Assembly: GCF_030362935.1 (NCBI RefSeq)
Contig: NZ_JAUCDY010000004.1
Span: 62,001 to 126,000 of the forward strand
Direction: 5' to 3'
Length of the DNA: 64,000 nt
Source of the DNA: Thiopseudomonas acetoxidans
GTDB taxonomy: Bacteria; Pseudomonadota; Gammaproteobacteria; Pseudomonadales; Pseudomonadaceae
Shown here in pieces: positions 43,964 to 53,032 of the stretch. A program made the translations under genes and the position numbers. Below the pieces are notes generated by a model. The model saw nothing but the letters and a program-made list of their open reading frames with translations, did not search any database and was not told the origin of the DNA. The first letter of the stretch is position 1. Each line of letters begins with the position of its first letter.

Positions 43964-45811
43964 ATGCCTAGGTTACTCAGTGTTGGCAAAAGGATTGTAT
44001 TGTTATCACTTATAACAATATTGCTTACGGGCGCCTTAGTTGGCTTTAGCACCACTGTGCCAATGTATTATTCAATACGCTCGCATATTGAACAGGTCAA
44101 TCTAACCAATGCGACTGCGCAAGCCGGTGCAATAGACAACCATTTTGCGCGCTTGCACTCTTTAGCAGCGCAGTTCACCAGCCGTACTGAGATACGTAAA
44201 CGCCTAGAAGCCTATTTAGACGGCACGCTGTCTTTGGCGCAGTTACAGGAATTCAGCCAGCCACGTTTGGCCGAACCAGCCAGCCATATTCCAGACTTGC
44301 GCGCTATGGTGCGCGTTACACCCCAGCACGAAGTGGTGGCTGCTGTGGGTGAGCTCGCCGAGCAGGTTAGAACGCTGGATTTAACAGCTATAACGCAAAA
44401 AGTAGTGAGCCTCAACGATCCAGTCATAGACTTGATTCGCGTGACTGCAGAAATCCGCAGCCCAGAAGGCGTGTTAGTGGGTTGGGATATGCTCTACTTT
44501 GATACGCAAAGCTTGGCGCCCTTATTGAGCGAGTTTGGTACCTATACGCACAGTGCGCAGCTGCACCTGATCAATCAAGATTCTTTATTGTCCTTAAATT
44601 ACGACCCCAGCCTGCAGCAGGTGATACGTCAGGAGTTAAGTCCTGCATTCAAACGTGCATTAACTGAACTTGATTACAGTAAGGCGCGCCTATCTGAACT
44701 CACCGCGGAGCAAGATTTCACCTTGCTTTATGTACCACTAACCGAGGTTGGTTGTGGGCTGCTTATCCAGATTCCGCAGCACATCTTTTACCAAGCGGCT
44801 TACCAAGAAATGTATTGGGCATACCTCAGTATCTTCATCATGCTGGTCATGGGGGCGCTTATCAGTCATTACGCCGTGAGACCCTTGATCAACAAGCTTA
44901 CCCGGCAAGCAGCTGAAATTGAGCGACACGCCATCGAATTACGGTTGGCTGCCAGTGTGTTTGAGCAAACTCAGCAGGCGATTTTAATCACCGATCCGCA
45001 ATTCAACATTGTGCGTGCCAATGAGGGCGCTAAAAAAATTCTTCACGTGGATGACCTCTCTGTTGCAAAGCGAAATCTAAAAGAGTTTTTACCCCCAGAC
45101 GTATGTGACAACAATCAGCTGCTTACGCAGGATTTAACGCAACTGCTAAATACTAAGGGCAGCTGGCAGGGTGAGATTTGCTATAAAAAATTAGCAGGCG
45201 ATGAGAGCGCTATCACGCCCACTTTGCAGAACATCAGCTCGGTTAATAACACCAGCGCGCAAATCAGCTACCTTATTCATATTTTTAGCGACATTACAGA
45301 ACGCAAAGCGGTACATAGCAAAGTGATTTATATGGCCCATCACGATGCGCTTACTGGCTTGCCAAATCGAAACGCGCTGCTGAATCGTTTAGCGCACTGT
45401 GTAGAAAACACAGAGGTGTTTGCTGTGCTGTTTATTGATTTGGATAAATTTAAACCGGTGAATGACAACTTTGGTCATCAGGTGGGTGATTGCCTGTTAC
45501 GCGAAGTGGCGCAGCGAATCCGTAGTGTAGTACGTGCCAATGATATTGTTGGACGTTTGGGTGGTGACGAGTTTTTAATGATTGTTGAGTCGGCAACCGA
45601 TACGCTACAGGCCAACGTTATTGCCGAAAAAATTATTCGCCAAATCACCCAGCCCTTCCAAATTGAAGGTCAAAGTGTGACGGTGGGTGTGTCTATAGGC
45701 ATCGCGCACTATCCTAAAGATGGCAACAGCGCCGATCGCATTATCCAAGCGGCTGATGCGGCGATGTATAAGGCTAAGCAGAGCGGCGGCAATTGTTTTG
45801 CCAGCAATTAA
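43964..45811 (+). CDS. Membrane PAS-GGDEF diguanylate cyclase
   Basis: 615 residues. TM1 (about 10-32) and TM2 (285-305) enclose a roughly 250-residue periplasmic Cache-like sensor. A PAS domain (about 330-440) follows, and a GGDEF domain ends the protein. The active site GGDEF is at 533-537, with the inhibitory RxxD site (RAND, 524-527) five residues before it, so the enzyme is intact and product-regulated. No EAL domain. It makes cyclic di-GMP; the signal is unknown. Starts six bases after rtcB. Confidence 0.9.
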   Translation: MPRLLSVGKRIVLLSLITILLTGALVGFSTTVPMYYSIRSHIEQVNLTNATAQAGAIDNHFARLHSLAAQFTSRTEIRKRLEAYLDGTLSLAQLQEFSQPRLAEPASHIPDLRAMVRVTPQHEVVAAVGELAEQVRTLDLTAITQKVVSLNDPVIDLIRVTAEIRSPEGVLVGWDMLYFDTQSLAPLLSEFGTYTHSAQLHLINQDSLLSLNYDPSLQQVIRQELSPAFKRALTELDYSKARLSELTAEQDFTLLYVPLTEVGCGLLIQIPQHIFYQAAYQEMYWAYLSIFIMLVMGALISHYAVRPLINKLTRQAAEIERHAIELRLAASVFEQTQQAILITDPQFNIVRANEGAKKILHVDDLSVAKRNLKEFLPPDVCDNNQLLTQDLTQLLNTKGSWQGEICYKKLAGDESAITPTLQNISSVNNTSAQISYLIHIFSDITERKAVHSKVIYMAHHDALTGLPNRNALLNRLAHCVENTEVFAVLFIDLDKFKPVNDNFGHQVGDCLLREVAQRIRSVVRANDIVGRLGGDEFLMIVESATDTLQANVIAEKIIRQITQPFQIEGQSVTVGVSIGIAHYPKDGNSADRIIQAADAAMYKAKQSGGNCFASN

Positions 45812-45852
45812 ACAGCACGTGCCTAACCACGTATTTTGATAGAGAAATCACC

Positions 45853-46704
45853 TTGTTAAGTTATCGCCACTCATTTCACGCCGGCAATTTTGCGGACGTG
45901 CTTAAACACATTGTGCTGCTAGAAATGCTGCAGCATATGATTAAAAAAGATAAGGGTTTCAGCTATGTGGACACCCACAGCGGCGCTGGGCTTTATCACC
46001 TACAATCAGCCCATGCCGATAAGCTGCAGGAGTATCGTCAGGGCGTAGCCAAACTAATGGATTTGAACTGGCCTGAATTGAATCTGTATCAGCAAACGAT
46101 AGCTGCATTTAATAGTAAGTCAGCCAAACTGGGTTTTTATCCGGGGTCACCGCTGATTGCCGCGCAATTTTTACGCAGCCAAGATCATGCATGGCTGTAT
46201 GAGTTGCATCCTGAAGATTACAAACGGCTGGTAAAAAACACGCAAGGTTATAGCAAATTCAAAGTCTTTAAAGAAGATGGTTTAAGCGGCTTATTAGGCC
46301 GGTTGCCACCACCCTCACGACGGGCTCTGGTGCTTATTGACCCGTCTTATGAAATAAAATCTGACTACGATGCGGTATTTAAAACAGTAGCCAGCGCCTA
46401 TAAAAAATTCGCCACGGGCAGTTACGCCATTTGGTATCCCGTGGTTGAGCGCAGCCGTATTAAGCGTATGCACCAGCAGTTTGTTAAAAGCGGCATTAAG
46501 GATATTCAGGTGTTTGAGCTGGGCTTGGCTGCCGACGCAGAAGGTCAAGGTATGACGGCTTCTGGCATGCTGGTCATCAATCCACCTTGGCAACTTATGA
46601 CCCACATGCAGGCACTCCTGCCAAAACTCACTCAGGCGCTGGATGAAACAGGACAGGCTTTTTACCGTTGCGAGCAATTAGTACCGCAGCAGGGAATAGA
46701 GTAA
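45853..46704 (+). CDS. rlmJ: 23S rRNA (adenine-2030-N6)-methyltransferase
   Basis: 283 residues from a TTG at 45853, which gives MLSYRHSFHAGNFADVLKHIV, the standard RlmJ start (family about 280). The open frame extends further upstream to 45793 within the diguanylate cyclase, which would add 20 unlike residues. The NPPY-type catalytic motif appears as LVLIDPSYEIKSDYD. RlmJ methylates A2030 of 23S rRNA and is needed to use extracellular DNA as a nutrient in E. coli. Confidence 0.9.
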   Translation: MLSYRHSFHAGNFADVLKHIVLLEMLQHMIKKDKGFSYVDTHSGAGLYHLQSAHADKLQEYRQGVAKLMDLNWPELNLYQQTIAAFNSKSAKLGFYPGSPLIAAQFLRSQDHAWLYELHPEDYKRLVKNTQGYSKFKVFKEDGLSGLLGRLPPPSRRALVLIDPSYEIKSDYDAVFKTVASAYKKFATGSYAIWYPVVERSRIKRMHQQFVKSGIKDIQVFELGLAADAEGQGMTASGMLVINPPWQLMTHMQALLPKLTQALDETGQAFYRCEQLVPQQGIE

Positions 46705-46794
46705 GGACAGATCATTTGTACGCTTTCTATCAACGCTCTAGCGGCGCAGGCATAGATTCAGTGCTTTCTTAGATAACATGCGGGTGTATGCAAC

Positions 46795-47010
46795 ATGAGT
46801 AACGAACAAACCAATAGCCCCTTGCACGGCGTTACGCTTGAGCAGATAGTGACAAGTCTGCAAGAACATTATGGCTGGGATGGATTGGCGCAACGAATCA
46901 ATGTGAACTGCTTTAAAAATGAGCAGTCAATCAAGTCATCATTGAAGTTTTTACGCAAAACCCAATGGGCCAGAGATAAGGTTGAAAGCCTGTACGAAGC
47001 GACGTTTTAA
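46795..47010 (+). CDS. VF530-family DNA-binding protein
   Basis: 71 residues: PLHGVTLEQIVTSLQEHYGW, then INVNCFKNEQSIKSSLKFLR and KTQWARDKVESLY, the hallmark of the VF530 (DUF2132) family, small helical proteins suspected of binding DNA. Function is not settled. ATG 46795 is well placed. It is alone. Confidence 0.85.
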   Translation: MSNEQTNSPLHGVTLEQIVTSLQEHYGWDGLAQRINVNCFKNEQSIKSSLKFLRKTQWARDKVESLYEATF

Positions 47011-47415
47011 GAAAATAGACTGGGCTGGGCACATATTGGACGTCAGTAACAATAAAAGCGGTTAAAAAGAACACGCTTAAACTGAGACTACAAATTCACC
47101 GCCACGCACACCACAGCAGGCGATGCGGCAATTTCATCCTGTGCTTGCGGATACAGGCTAGATAGAAAAGGGTTAGATTTGTTAATCCATATGTTCATTA
47201 ATGTCATCTATTGGCGCATACTATACAATCGTGATTTTCGGAGTAGCACGTGTTGCCGTTAACAAGCTGTAACCGTCTGCATTTTGGTGCTGGCACACAG
47301 GTCTTGTTCGGCCGTGCAGGACGCTATGCGCTCTAATCTGAATCACTGCTTTATATACGAACTGGTGAATTCGCATATAACTATATTTCTCACCAATAAT
47401 TACGAGTAAAGTAAA
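47011..47415. other. Upstream region and long leader of the cold-shock gene
   Basis: No gene is supported. A -10-like TATACA/TACAAT is near 47222-47229, which would give a leader of about 180 bases before the csp ATG, the length and kind that folds into a temperature-dependent structure in cspA. GTTA-ACAAGCTG-TAAC near 47253-47275 could pair. The frame opposite (47221-47508) is a shadow. Confidence 0.5.
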
Positions 47416-47622
47416 ATGGCTAAAGGTACTGTAAAGTGGTTCAATGCTGACAAAGGTTTCGGCTTCATTACACCTGAAGACGGTGGTAAAGATTTGTTTG
47501 TGCACCACTCTGAAATTCAGGCAGGTGGTGGATACGCAACTTTAAATGACGGCCAAGCGGTCGAATACGAAGTTGGTCAAGGTCAAAAAGGTCCTTGCGC
47601 AAATAAAGTTGTTGCTATCTAA
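47416..47622 (+). CDS. CspA-family cold-shock protein
   Basis: 68 residues, a single cold-shock domain. RNP1 is KGFGFIT and RNP2 is DLFVHHSEI, both intact. It binds single-stranded RNA/DNA and melts RNA structure. MAKGTVKWFNADKGFGFI is the usual start. A long leader precedes it and a T-rich hairpin follows. A second, larger cold-shock-domain gene is at the right edge. Confidence 0.94.
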   Translation: MAKGTVKWFNADKGFGFITPEDGGKDLFVHHSEIQAGGGYATLNDGQAVEYEVGQGQKGPCANKVVAI

Positions 47623-47642
47623 GTAGCAACACAAATTAAAGG

Positions 47643-47706
47643 GCAACCCTAATCGGCGCATACTAAATACGGTAAGCGTCTGTTTTGGTTGCTTTTTATT
47701 TTTTAA
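47643..47706 (+). terminator. Terminator-like hairpin after the cold-shock gene
   Basis: GCAACC (47643-47648) pairs with GGTTGC (47687-47692), which is followed by TTTTTATTTTTT. The loop of 38 bases is long and may fold into a second, imperfect hairpin. Confidence 0.55.
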
Positions 47707-47736
47707 GCTTTACACAATCAACAAAGGAAGTTGAAT

Positions 47737-47899
47737 GTGAACGATTCGGCTGAAGCTCAAGCAAAAATTAAACAAGCAGATAAAAAGTTACGCTGCGCTT
47801 GAACCGACTATCGTTAAAGTGCGGACAGAAGACGATAAAAGAACAGTCGTACAGAGTTTCAGCCTCAGCAAGGACCGCCGCTTACGCAGACAGAAATAA
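47737..47899 (+). pseudogene. Small ORF with an apparent +1 frameshift, downstream of csp
   Basis: AGGAAG at 47725-47730 precedes an ATG at 47735 that is followed at once by TGA; a GTG at 47737 overlaps it (ATGTGA). The GTG frame encodes MNDSAEAQAKIKQADKKLRCA and stops at 47802. The frame one base ahead has no stop to 47899 and continues with a charged sequence (EPTIVKVRTEDDKRTVVQSF, then SLSKDRRLRRQK). Together they look like one 50-55-residue protein broken by a single-base change, or a frameshift event. No family recognised. Confidence 0.45.
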
Positions 47900-48091
47900 T
47901 CTTCAACCCCATAAATGATTGCTTTCACACGACTTGCCTAGTTTGGCGCAAGGGTATGGTTTGACCGCGAAGTGATGCAAAACGAATTCAAAGATGCAGT
48001 AAATTGAGCATGCTATGCTAGTGTGTATAGGCGTAGCTACTAAACTAGCTTCGCGTATCTTCTCTAGACAACCCAGTTTTAGGAGTTAATC
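47900..48091. other. Spacer upstream of EF-hand gene
   Basis: No gene is seen. GCGTAGCTAC (about 48031) and CTAGCTTCGCG (about 48044) can pair imperfectly. AGGAG precedes the next ATG. Confidence 0.3.
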
Positions 48092-48685
48092 ATGAAGAAG
48101 CTAAAAACATTAGCTATGTCTGCTTTGGTTAGTACATTGGCATTTTTCGCTGGTTACGCGTTGGCAGCTGAGCAAGAGCCAGCCACAGAGCAGGCCCAAA
48201 CCCAGCAGCAAGAGCAAATCTACGGCAGTCAGCTTATGACGCCTCAGGAGCGTGCCGAGCAACGTGCTAAAATGCGTGCTGCGAAAACGGCTGAAGAGCA
48301 GGAACAAATTCGCAGGGAGCATCACGAGCGTATGGTAATTCGTGCCAAGGAGCGTGGAGTGACGCTGCCGGATGAACCTCTTACTAGAGGTGGCGGCATG
48401 GGTGCCGGTGGACGTGGTATGGGCATGGGTGGTGGTAATGCCAGACAGAATGCCATGCCTTCATTTTCTGACTTCGATCTTAATAATGACGGCAAGATCA
48501 CCGAGGAGGAATTTATTGAGGCACGTACCGCCAGAATTAGCGATCGCGCTCAGCAAGGCTATCAAATGCGAGGGCTTACTGATGCTGCATCGTTCACTGA
48601 TATAGACACTAACGGTGATGGCTCAATATCTCCAGAGGAGTTCTCAGCCTATCAGTCTATGCATCGTCAGCAAATGGGGCGGTAA
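48092..48685 (+). CDS. Secreted EF-hand calcium-binding protein
   Basis: 197 residues. A signal peptide (cleavage near ALAAEQ) leads to a Gln/Glu-rich, charged middle, a short Gly/Met-rich segment (about 105-118) and two EF-hands: DLNNDGKITEEE (about 128-139) and DTNGDGSISPEE (about 171-182), each with Asp/Asn at positions 1, 3, 5 and Glu at 12. Calcium binding is likely; partner unknown. AGGAG precedes ATG. Confidence 0.82.
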   Translation: MKKLKTLAMSALVSTLAFFAGYALAAEQEPATEQAQTQQQEQIYGSQLMTPQERAEQRAKMRAAKTAEEQEQIRREHHERMVIRAKERGVTLPDEPLTRGGGMGAGGRGMGMGGGNARQNAMPSFSDFDLNNDGKITEEEFIEARTARISDRAQQGYQMRGLTDAASFTDIDTNGDGSISPEEFSAYQSMHRQQMGR

Positions 48686-48694
48686 CTAGTCAGT

Positions 48695-48727
48695 ACTTAG
48701 GGGGCATTATTTTATTGCTCCCTAAGT
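48695..48727 (+). terminator. Inverted repeat after the EF-hand gene
   Basis: ACTTAGGGGGC (48695-48705) pairs with GCTCCCTAAGT (48717-48727), ten of eleven bases. A T-rich loop lies between. No T-run follows on the plus strand; a T-run is not clear on the other either. Confidence 0.5.
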
Positions 48728-48897
48728 AAACAATACTTTATGCATGATTATCTGGTCTGCAGAGTAGCTCCAGAAAGCCAACAAGCATCAAATATACTGC
48801 CCAGCGTGGTTTAAGACTAATTCTAATCTGTACTTGAACAAATTGTTTGAGCTGCATAAAGTGGACATATAGACGCACACGCCATAAGGACACCATC

Positions 48898-49170
48898 ATG
48901 CATGTTCATTTACGCCAACATATTCGTACCTGCCTTAATTGCAAGATAAAAATTTCACATCCCAGCATGGAAGATATCTATGCCACTACCGAAGATCTAT
49001 CTGATACGGGTGTGTTTATTGCGCATCCAGATATGGCTAAGCTGACCGTTGGTGATGTGGTGTTTGGGCAAGTTCAAGGCTTGAGTGATAATGATGATGC
49101 GCCAGTACTGATGATGGAAGTAGTACGCATTAGCAGCAAGGGTGCTGGTTTACGTTTCATTCAAGAATAG
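48898..49170 (+). CDS. PilZ-domain protein
   Basis: 90 residues, a lone PilZ domain. The c-di-GMP-binding RxxxR is seen as RQHIR at residues 6-10, and D/NxSxxG as DLSDTG about 25 residues later. Two cysteines (CLNC) lie just after RxxxR. A c-di-GMP receptor of unknown target; the diguanylate cyclase at 43964 is 3 kb away and not in its operon. AAGGA precedes ATG 48898; the frame is open to 48847. Confidence 0.85.
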   Translation: MHVHLRQHIRTCLNCKIKISHPSMEDIYATTEDLSDTGVFIAHPDMAKLTVGDVVFGQVQGLSDNDDAPVLMMEVVRISSKGAGLRFIQE

Positions 49171-49172
49171 TT

Positions 49173-50282
49173 TTAAGACGCCAAGCTGGTGCGAAAGCGC
49201 GCCAGTGCAGTAACAAAGAAAACCCCACCAATAGCGCTTAGTGCCAGCATATCCGGCCACACCAGCGCGATACCAGCATCTCTAAATAAAACCGCCGTTG
49301 CCAAGCTGACAAAATGTGTCGTTGGTGCAAACTGCATCACCCATTGCAGCCAGACCGGCATGCTGTCTAGTGGCGTAGTTCCACCCGATAGCATCAGCAT
49401 GGTCATCACCACTGGAATAGTCAGCAAGCCAAACTGCGGAATCGAGCGTGCCAATGTGGTTAGAAAGACGGCTACTGCAGTACAGGCAAACAAGTAGAGT
49501 GCAGTAATCAGTAAAAACAAACCCATAGAGCCGACCAAAGGCACGCCCAGCGCCTTTTTTACGATCAACTCCAATGACAGCCAAGTACAAAACACCACGA
49601 CCACGATATTAATCCAGACTTTGCTCAGCATGATTTCCAGAGCCGTCAGCGGCAGCACTAACAAATGCTCCAGCGTGCCATGCTCACGCTCACGTAACAG
49701 TGCCGTGCCGGTGAGCAAAATAGCGAGAATCGTCACGTTATTTATAATTTGGATAATGGCTAAAAACCAACCACTTTGTAGGTTGCTATTAAACACCGCC
49801 CTAGTGGTGAGCTTGACGGCGGTAACGGTTTCTTGCCCTGATAAGGCATGCAGTTGCTGCTGAAAAATCCGCTGCATATAGCCTGCCCCCATAAAGGCTT
49901 GACTCATGGCGGTTGCATCAACGTTTATCTGTAATTCAGGTTGCTTGCCTGCGAGTAAGTCGGCTTGAAAATTCAGTGGTACATTCACCACAAAGGTAAA
50001 CCGTCCACTATCTAACACCGCATCCATGTCATCGTAGGCCAAGGGTACTGGAGTTTGAAATTCGGGTGGTCGCAAGACCTCTGCGAGTTGGCGTGATAAG
50101 CGGCTGTTGTCCTCATCCACCATAGCTACGCTGGCATTATGCACACCAATGGCTGAGCCAGATGCAGGCATGTAAATCGCCGCACTAAAGGCATACAGCA
50201 TAAACAGCAACAGCACGCTGTCATGTCTTAAGCTAATTAACTCTTTGATACCTAGGCGGAAAATATGTTTTAGCTTGTACAT
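49173..50282 (-). CDS. ABC-2 permease, YhhJ-like
   Basis: 369 residues. One N-terminal helix (about 25-45), a large periplasmic loop and five C-terminal helices, with REREHGTLEHLLVLPLTALE, the ABC-2 exporter hallmark. It is the third gene of a set: HlyD-like (53033), fused ATPase-permease (50286), this permease. Together they form an RbbA/YhiH-YhhJ-YhiI type exporter. Substrate unknown; drug or metabolite export likely. Three bases separate it from the previous gene's stop. Confidence 0.9.
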   Translation of the reverse strand: MYKLKHIFRLGIKELISLRHDSVLLLFMLYAFSAAIYMPASGSAIGVHNASVAMVDEDNSRLSRQLAEVLRPPEFQTPVPLAYDDMDAVLDSGRFTFVVNVPLNFQADLLAGKQPELQINVDATAMSQAFMGAGYMQRIFQQQLHALSGQETVTAVKLTTRAVFNSNLQSGWFLAIIQIINNVTILAILLTGTALLREREHGTLEHLLVLPLTALEIMLSKVWINIVVVVFCTWLSLELIVKKALGVPLVGSMGLFLLITALYLFACTAVAVFLTTLARSIPQFGLLTIPVVMTMLMLSGGTTPLDSMPVWLQWVMQFAPTTHFVSLATAVLFRDAGIALVWPDMLALSAIGGVFFVTALARFRTSLAS

Positions 50283-50285
50283 ATT

Positions 50286-53015
50286 CTAAGCCTCCTGCTT
50301 CTTTAGCAGCAGCAAACTTAGGCCGGTAAAGAGCACGAAAAAACCTAATAGTGCTAAGGCTTGTGGCCAGAGGTCGGTTAGGTTCAGCGCCTTGGTAAAG
50401 GTACCTACGGCGATATCTAAAAAGTAGCCGGCAGGGAAAAGTTCGCCCATGATTGCCGCACCACCGTCTAAGGATGAGCGTGGAGTAATCAAACCGGAAA
50501 ATTGTACCGTAGGCAAAGTGGTGAGAATCATCGTGCCTAAAATGGCTGCTATCTGGGTTTTGGTGACTGTGGAAATCAATAAGCCAAAGCTGGTGGTCGC
50601 CAGAACATAGAGCACGCCACCTAATGCGAGTGTAGTGGCACTGCCTTTAAGCGGCACGCCAAACAGCCAGATATTGGTAGCGACAAGCAAGGCTAGATTT
50701 AAGAGGCTGACTACTAAGTAAGGAAATTGCTTGCCCAACAAAAACTCTAAACGGGTTAGCGGTGTGGCATAAAAATTGGTAATGGAACCCAGTTCCTTTT
50801 CGCGCACCACTCCAAGAGCGGTGAGCATAGCTGGAATAAAAACTAAAATAAGTGCCATCACCCCCGGGCCTATTGCATGCACACTGATAACACCTTGGTT
50901 ATAGCGAAAACGCGTTTCCAGTCGTGCTAGCTGGTTTACTTCAGGTAAGGGAGCACTGCTTTCTGCCTGTAATCGCTGCAAGCTTTCCATATGTACAGCC
51001 TGCACATAACCGCGACTGGTTTCTGCGCGAAAAGGCACACCACCGTCTAGCCAAACAGCGACTTCGGGTTGTCGCCCTGCATAAAGGTCGCGAGCAAAGC
51101 CTGCCGGTATTTCAATAGCAATGCGAATATCGGCGCGTTGCAAACGCGCATGCAGTTGTTTGTCATTACTGAGAGGTTGGCGCTCGGAAAAGTATCTTGA
51201 GCTGCGAAAGGCTTCTAGATAAGCACGGCTCTGTGGGCTGTTATCCTGATCCAGCACGGCAAAAGAAAGGTCTTCCACATCTAATGAAATTCCGAAGCCA
51301 AAGATAATCATCATAAACAGCGCGCCGAGCATGGCAAAGGCTAAGCGTACTTTGTCGCGCAAGAGTTCTTTGGATTCACGTACGGCAAGAGCCTGGGTGC
51401 GTTTAAAGCTAAACCTTTGCCGTGGCGCTGTAATTTGGCTAGCGGTTGCTGTATTGGTCGGTGCGATATGCGCGTCTTCTTCGCTGATGTTTTGCGCTTT
51501 GAGTAAACAACGTACGAAAGCCTGCTCCAAGCTTTGTGCCTGATACTGCTCTTGCAGCTCGGTGGGCGTGCCCACCGCATGCACCTGTCCTGCATGCATC
51601 AATGAAATACGGTCACAGCGCTCAGCTTCATTCATAAAGTGGGTCGACAGGAAGATAGTAACGCCCTGCTCCCGCGATAACTCAAGTAATAAACGCCAGA
51701 AATCATCCCGTGCGGCTGGATCAACACCAGAGGTGGGTTCATCCAGAATAAGTACCTCAGGTTCATGGATGACGGCCACAGCTAAGGATAAACGCTGGCG
51801 CAAACCCAGTGGTAGTGTGCCGGCCTGCTCGTCAGCAAAGTCGAGCAAGTCAAAACGCTGCATGAGTTTTTGCGCTCTTTGTTGGCCTTGTGCGCTAGGA
51901 ATATCAAATAGCTGTGCATGCAAATGAAGGTTTTGGAGTACGGTCAATTCACCATATAGAGAGAAGCTTTGCGACATAAAGCCGACCCTTTTGCGGGTAG
52001 CCAAATCACTTGAGTCTACGGGATTACCCAGCAGCCACGCCTTGCCTTCACTGGCGGGTAGCAAGCCGGTCAGCACTTTCATGGTGCTGGTTTTGCCGCA
52101 ACCATTGGAACCTAAAAAACCGAATATTTCGCCTTTTCTAATGGCAAAACTGACGTTGTTTACCGCCGTAAAATCACCAAAGCGCAAGCTTAGATTTTCG
52201 GCCTTAATGGCAATTTCTTGGCTGCTTTGTTGCAGTGGCGGCATGGTTAAAGGGATAACCGCTTGTTTACCAGCGCCCTGAAAATAGGTAAAAGCATCAT
52301 CCAGTGTGCCACTGTCGACTACTTGCAGCAGGTCTGCGGTTAAGCCTTGGGCTATGAGCTGGCCTTTGTCCAGCATTAAGCAATGCTCGAATTGCGCAGC
52401 CTCTTCCATGTAAGCCGTGGCTACCAGTAAGGTCAGCTGGGGTCGATCTTGGCGTACACGCTCAACCAATTGCCAAAAATGCTGGCGCGATAAAGGGTCT
52501 ACTCCTGTGGTGGGCTCATCCAGAATAAGCAAGTCGGGGTCATGAATTAGTGCGCAACACAGTCCTAGTTTTTGTTTCATACCGCCAGATAACTTGCCTG
52601 CGGGTCGATTGGCAAAGGCGGTTAAATCGGTGGCTGCAAGCAGGCTCGTCATGCGGACTTCGCGCTCTTGGCGATTTAAGCCAAACAAGTCAGCAAAGAA
52701 ACGAATGTTTTCCGCAATAGATAAATCAGGATACAGGTTGTGTCCTAATCCTTGCGGCATAAAAGCGATACGTTGGTAGAGCGTGCGCCGGTGACGGCGA
52801 ACATCAATATCAGCACCGAGCACAGCAAGCTCACCTTGCTGTAGCTTTTTTACTCCTGCAATTAAACCAAGTAGGCTAGATTTTCCCGCACCATCGGGGC
52901 CGATTAAGCCGCAACGACTGCCAACCGGTAAACTAAAAGCCACTCCGGACAGCGCTTGCTGCTGGCCATAACGATGGGAAATTCCCTGTGCAATTACTGC
53001 AGGTTGAGTGGTCAT
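50286..53015 (-). CDS. rbbA: Fused ABC ATPase-ATPase-permease, RbbA/YhiH-like
   Basis: 909 residues, full RbbA length. Two ATPase modules: the first has GPDGAGKSS, signature KLSGGMKQK and LLILDEPTTGVDP; the second has GSNGCGKTS, signature LPLGLRQRL and LILDEPTSGVDP. The C-terminal third is an ABC-2 permease with VREKELGSITNFYATPLTRLE. E. coli RbbA was described as ribosome-associated ATPase, but this gene context points to an exporter. It lies between the HlyD-like adaptor and the YhhJ-like permease. Confidence 0.92.
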   Translation of the reverse strand: MTTQPAVIAQGISHRYGQQQALSGVAFSLPVGSRCGLIGPDGAGKSSLLGLIAGVKKLQQGELAVLGADIDVRRHRRTLYQRIAFMPQGLGHNLYPDLSIAENIRFFADLFGLNRQEREVRMTSLLAATDLTAFANRPAGKLSGGMKQKLGLCCALIHDPDLLILDEPTTGVDPLSRQHFWQLVERVRQDRPQLTLLVATAYMEEAAQFEHCLMLDKGQLIAQGLTADLLQVVDSGTLDDAFTYFQGAGKQAVIPLTMPPLQQSSQEIAIKAENLSLRFGDFTAVNNVSFAIRKGEIFGFLGSNGCGKTSTMKVLTGLLPASEGKAWLLGNPVDSSDLATRKRVGFMSQSFSLYGELTVLQNLHLHAQLFDIPSAQGQQRAQKLMQRFDLLDFADEQAGTLPLGLRQRLSLAVAVIHEPEVLILDEPTSGVDPAARDDFWRLLLELSREQGVTIFLSTHFMNEAERCDRISLMHAGQVHAVGTPTELQEQYQAQSLEQAFVRCLLKAQNISEEDAHIAPTNTATASQITAPRQRFSFKRTQALAVRESKELLRDKVRLAFAMLGALFMMIIFGFGISLDVEDLSFAVLDQDNSPQSRAYLEAFRSSRYFSERQPLSNDKQLHARLQRADIRIAIEIPAGFARDLYAGRQPEVAVWLDGGVPFRAETSRGYVQAVHMESLQRLQAESSAPLPEVNQLARLETRFRYNQGVISVHAIGPGVMALILVFIPAMLTALGVVREKELGSITNFYATPLTRLEFLLGKQFPYLVVSLLNLALLVATNIWLFGVPLKGSATTLALGGVLYVLATTSFGLLISTVTKTQIAAILGTMILTTLPTVQFSGLITPRSSLDGGAAIMGELFPAGYFLDIAVGTFTKALNLTDLWPQALALLGFFVLFTGLSLLLLKKQEA

Positions 53016-53032
53016 AGTGGACGGCTAATTAA

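Noticed and set aside
47221..47508. Open frame of 95 codons opposite the cold-shock leader and gene
   Set aside because: Antisense shadow of the csp gene with no family resemblance or ribosome site.
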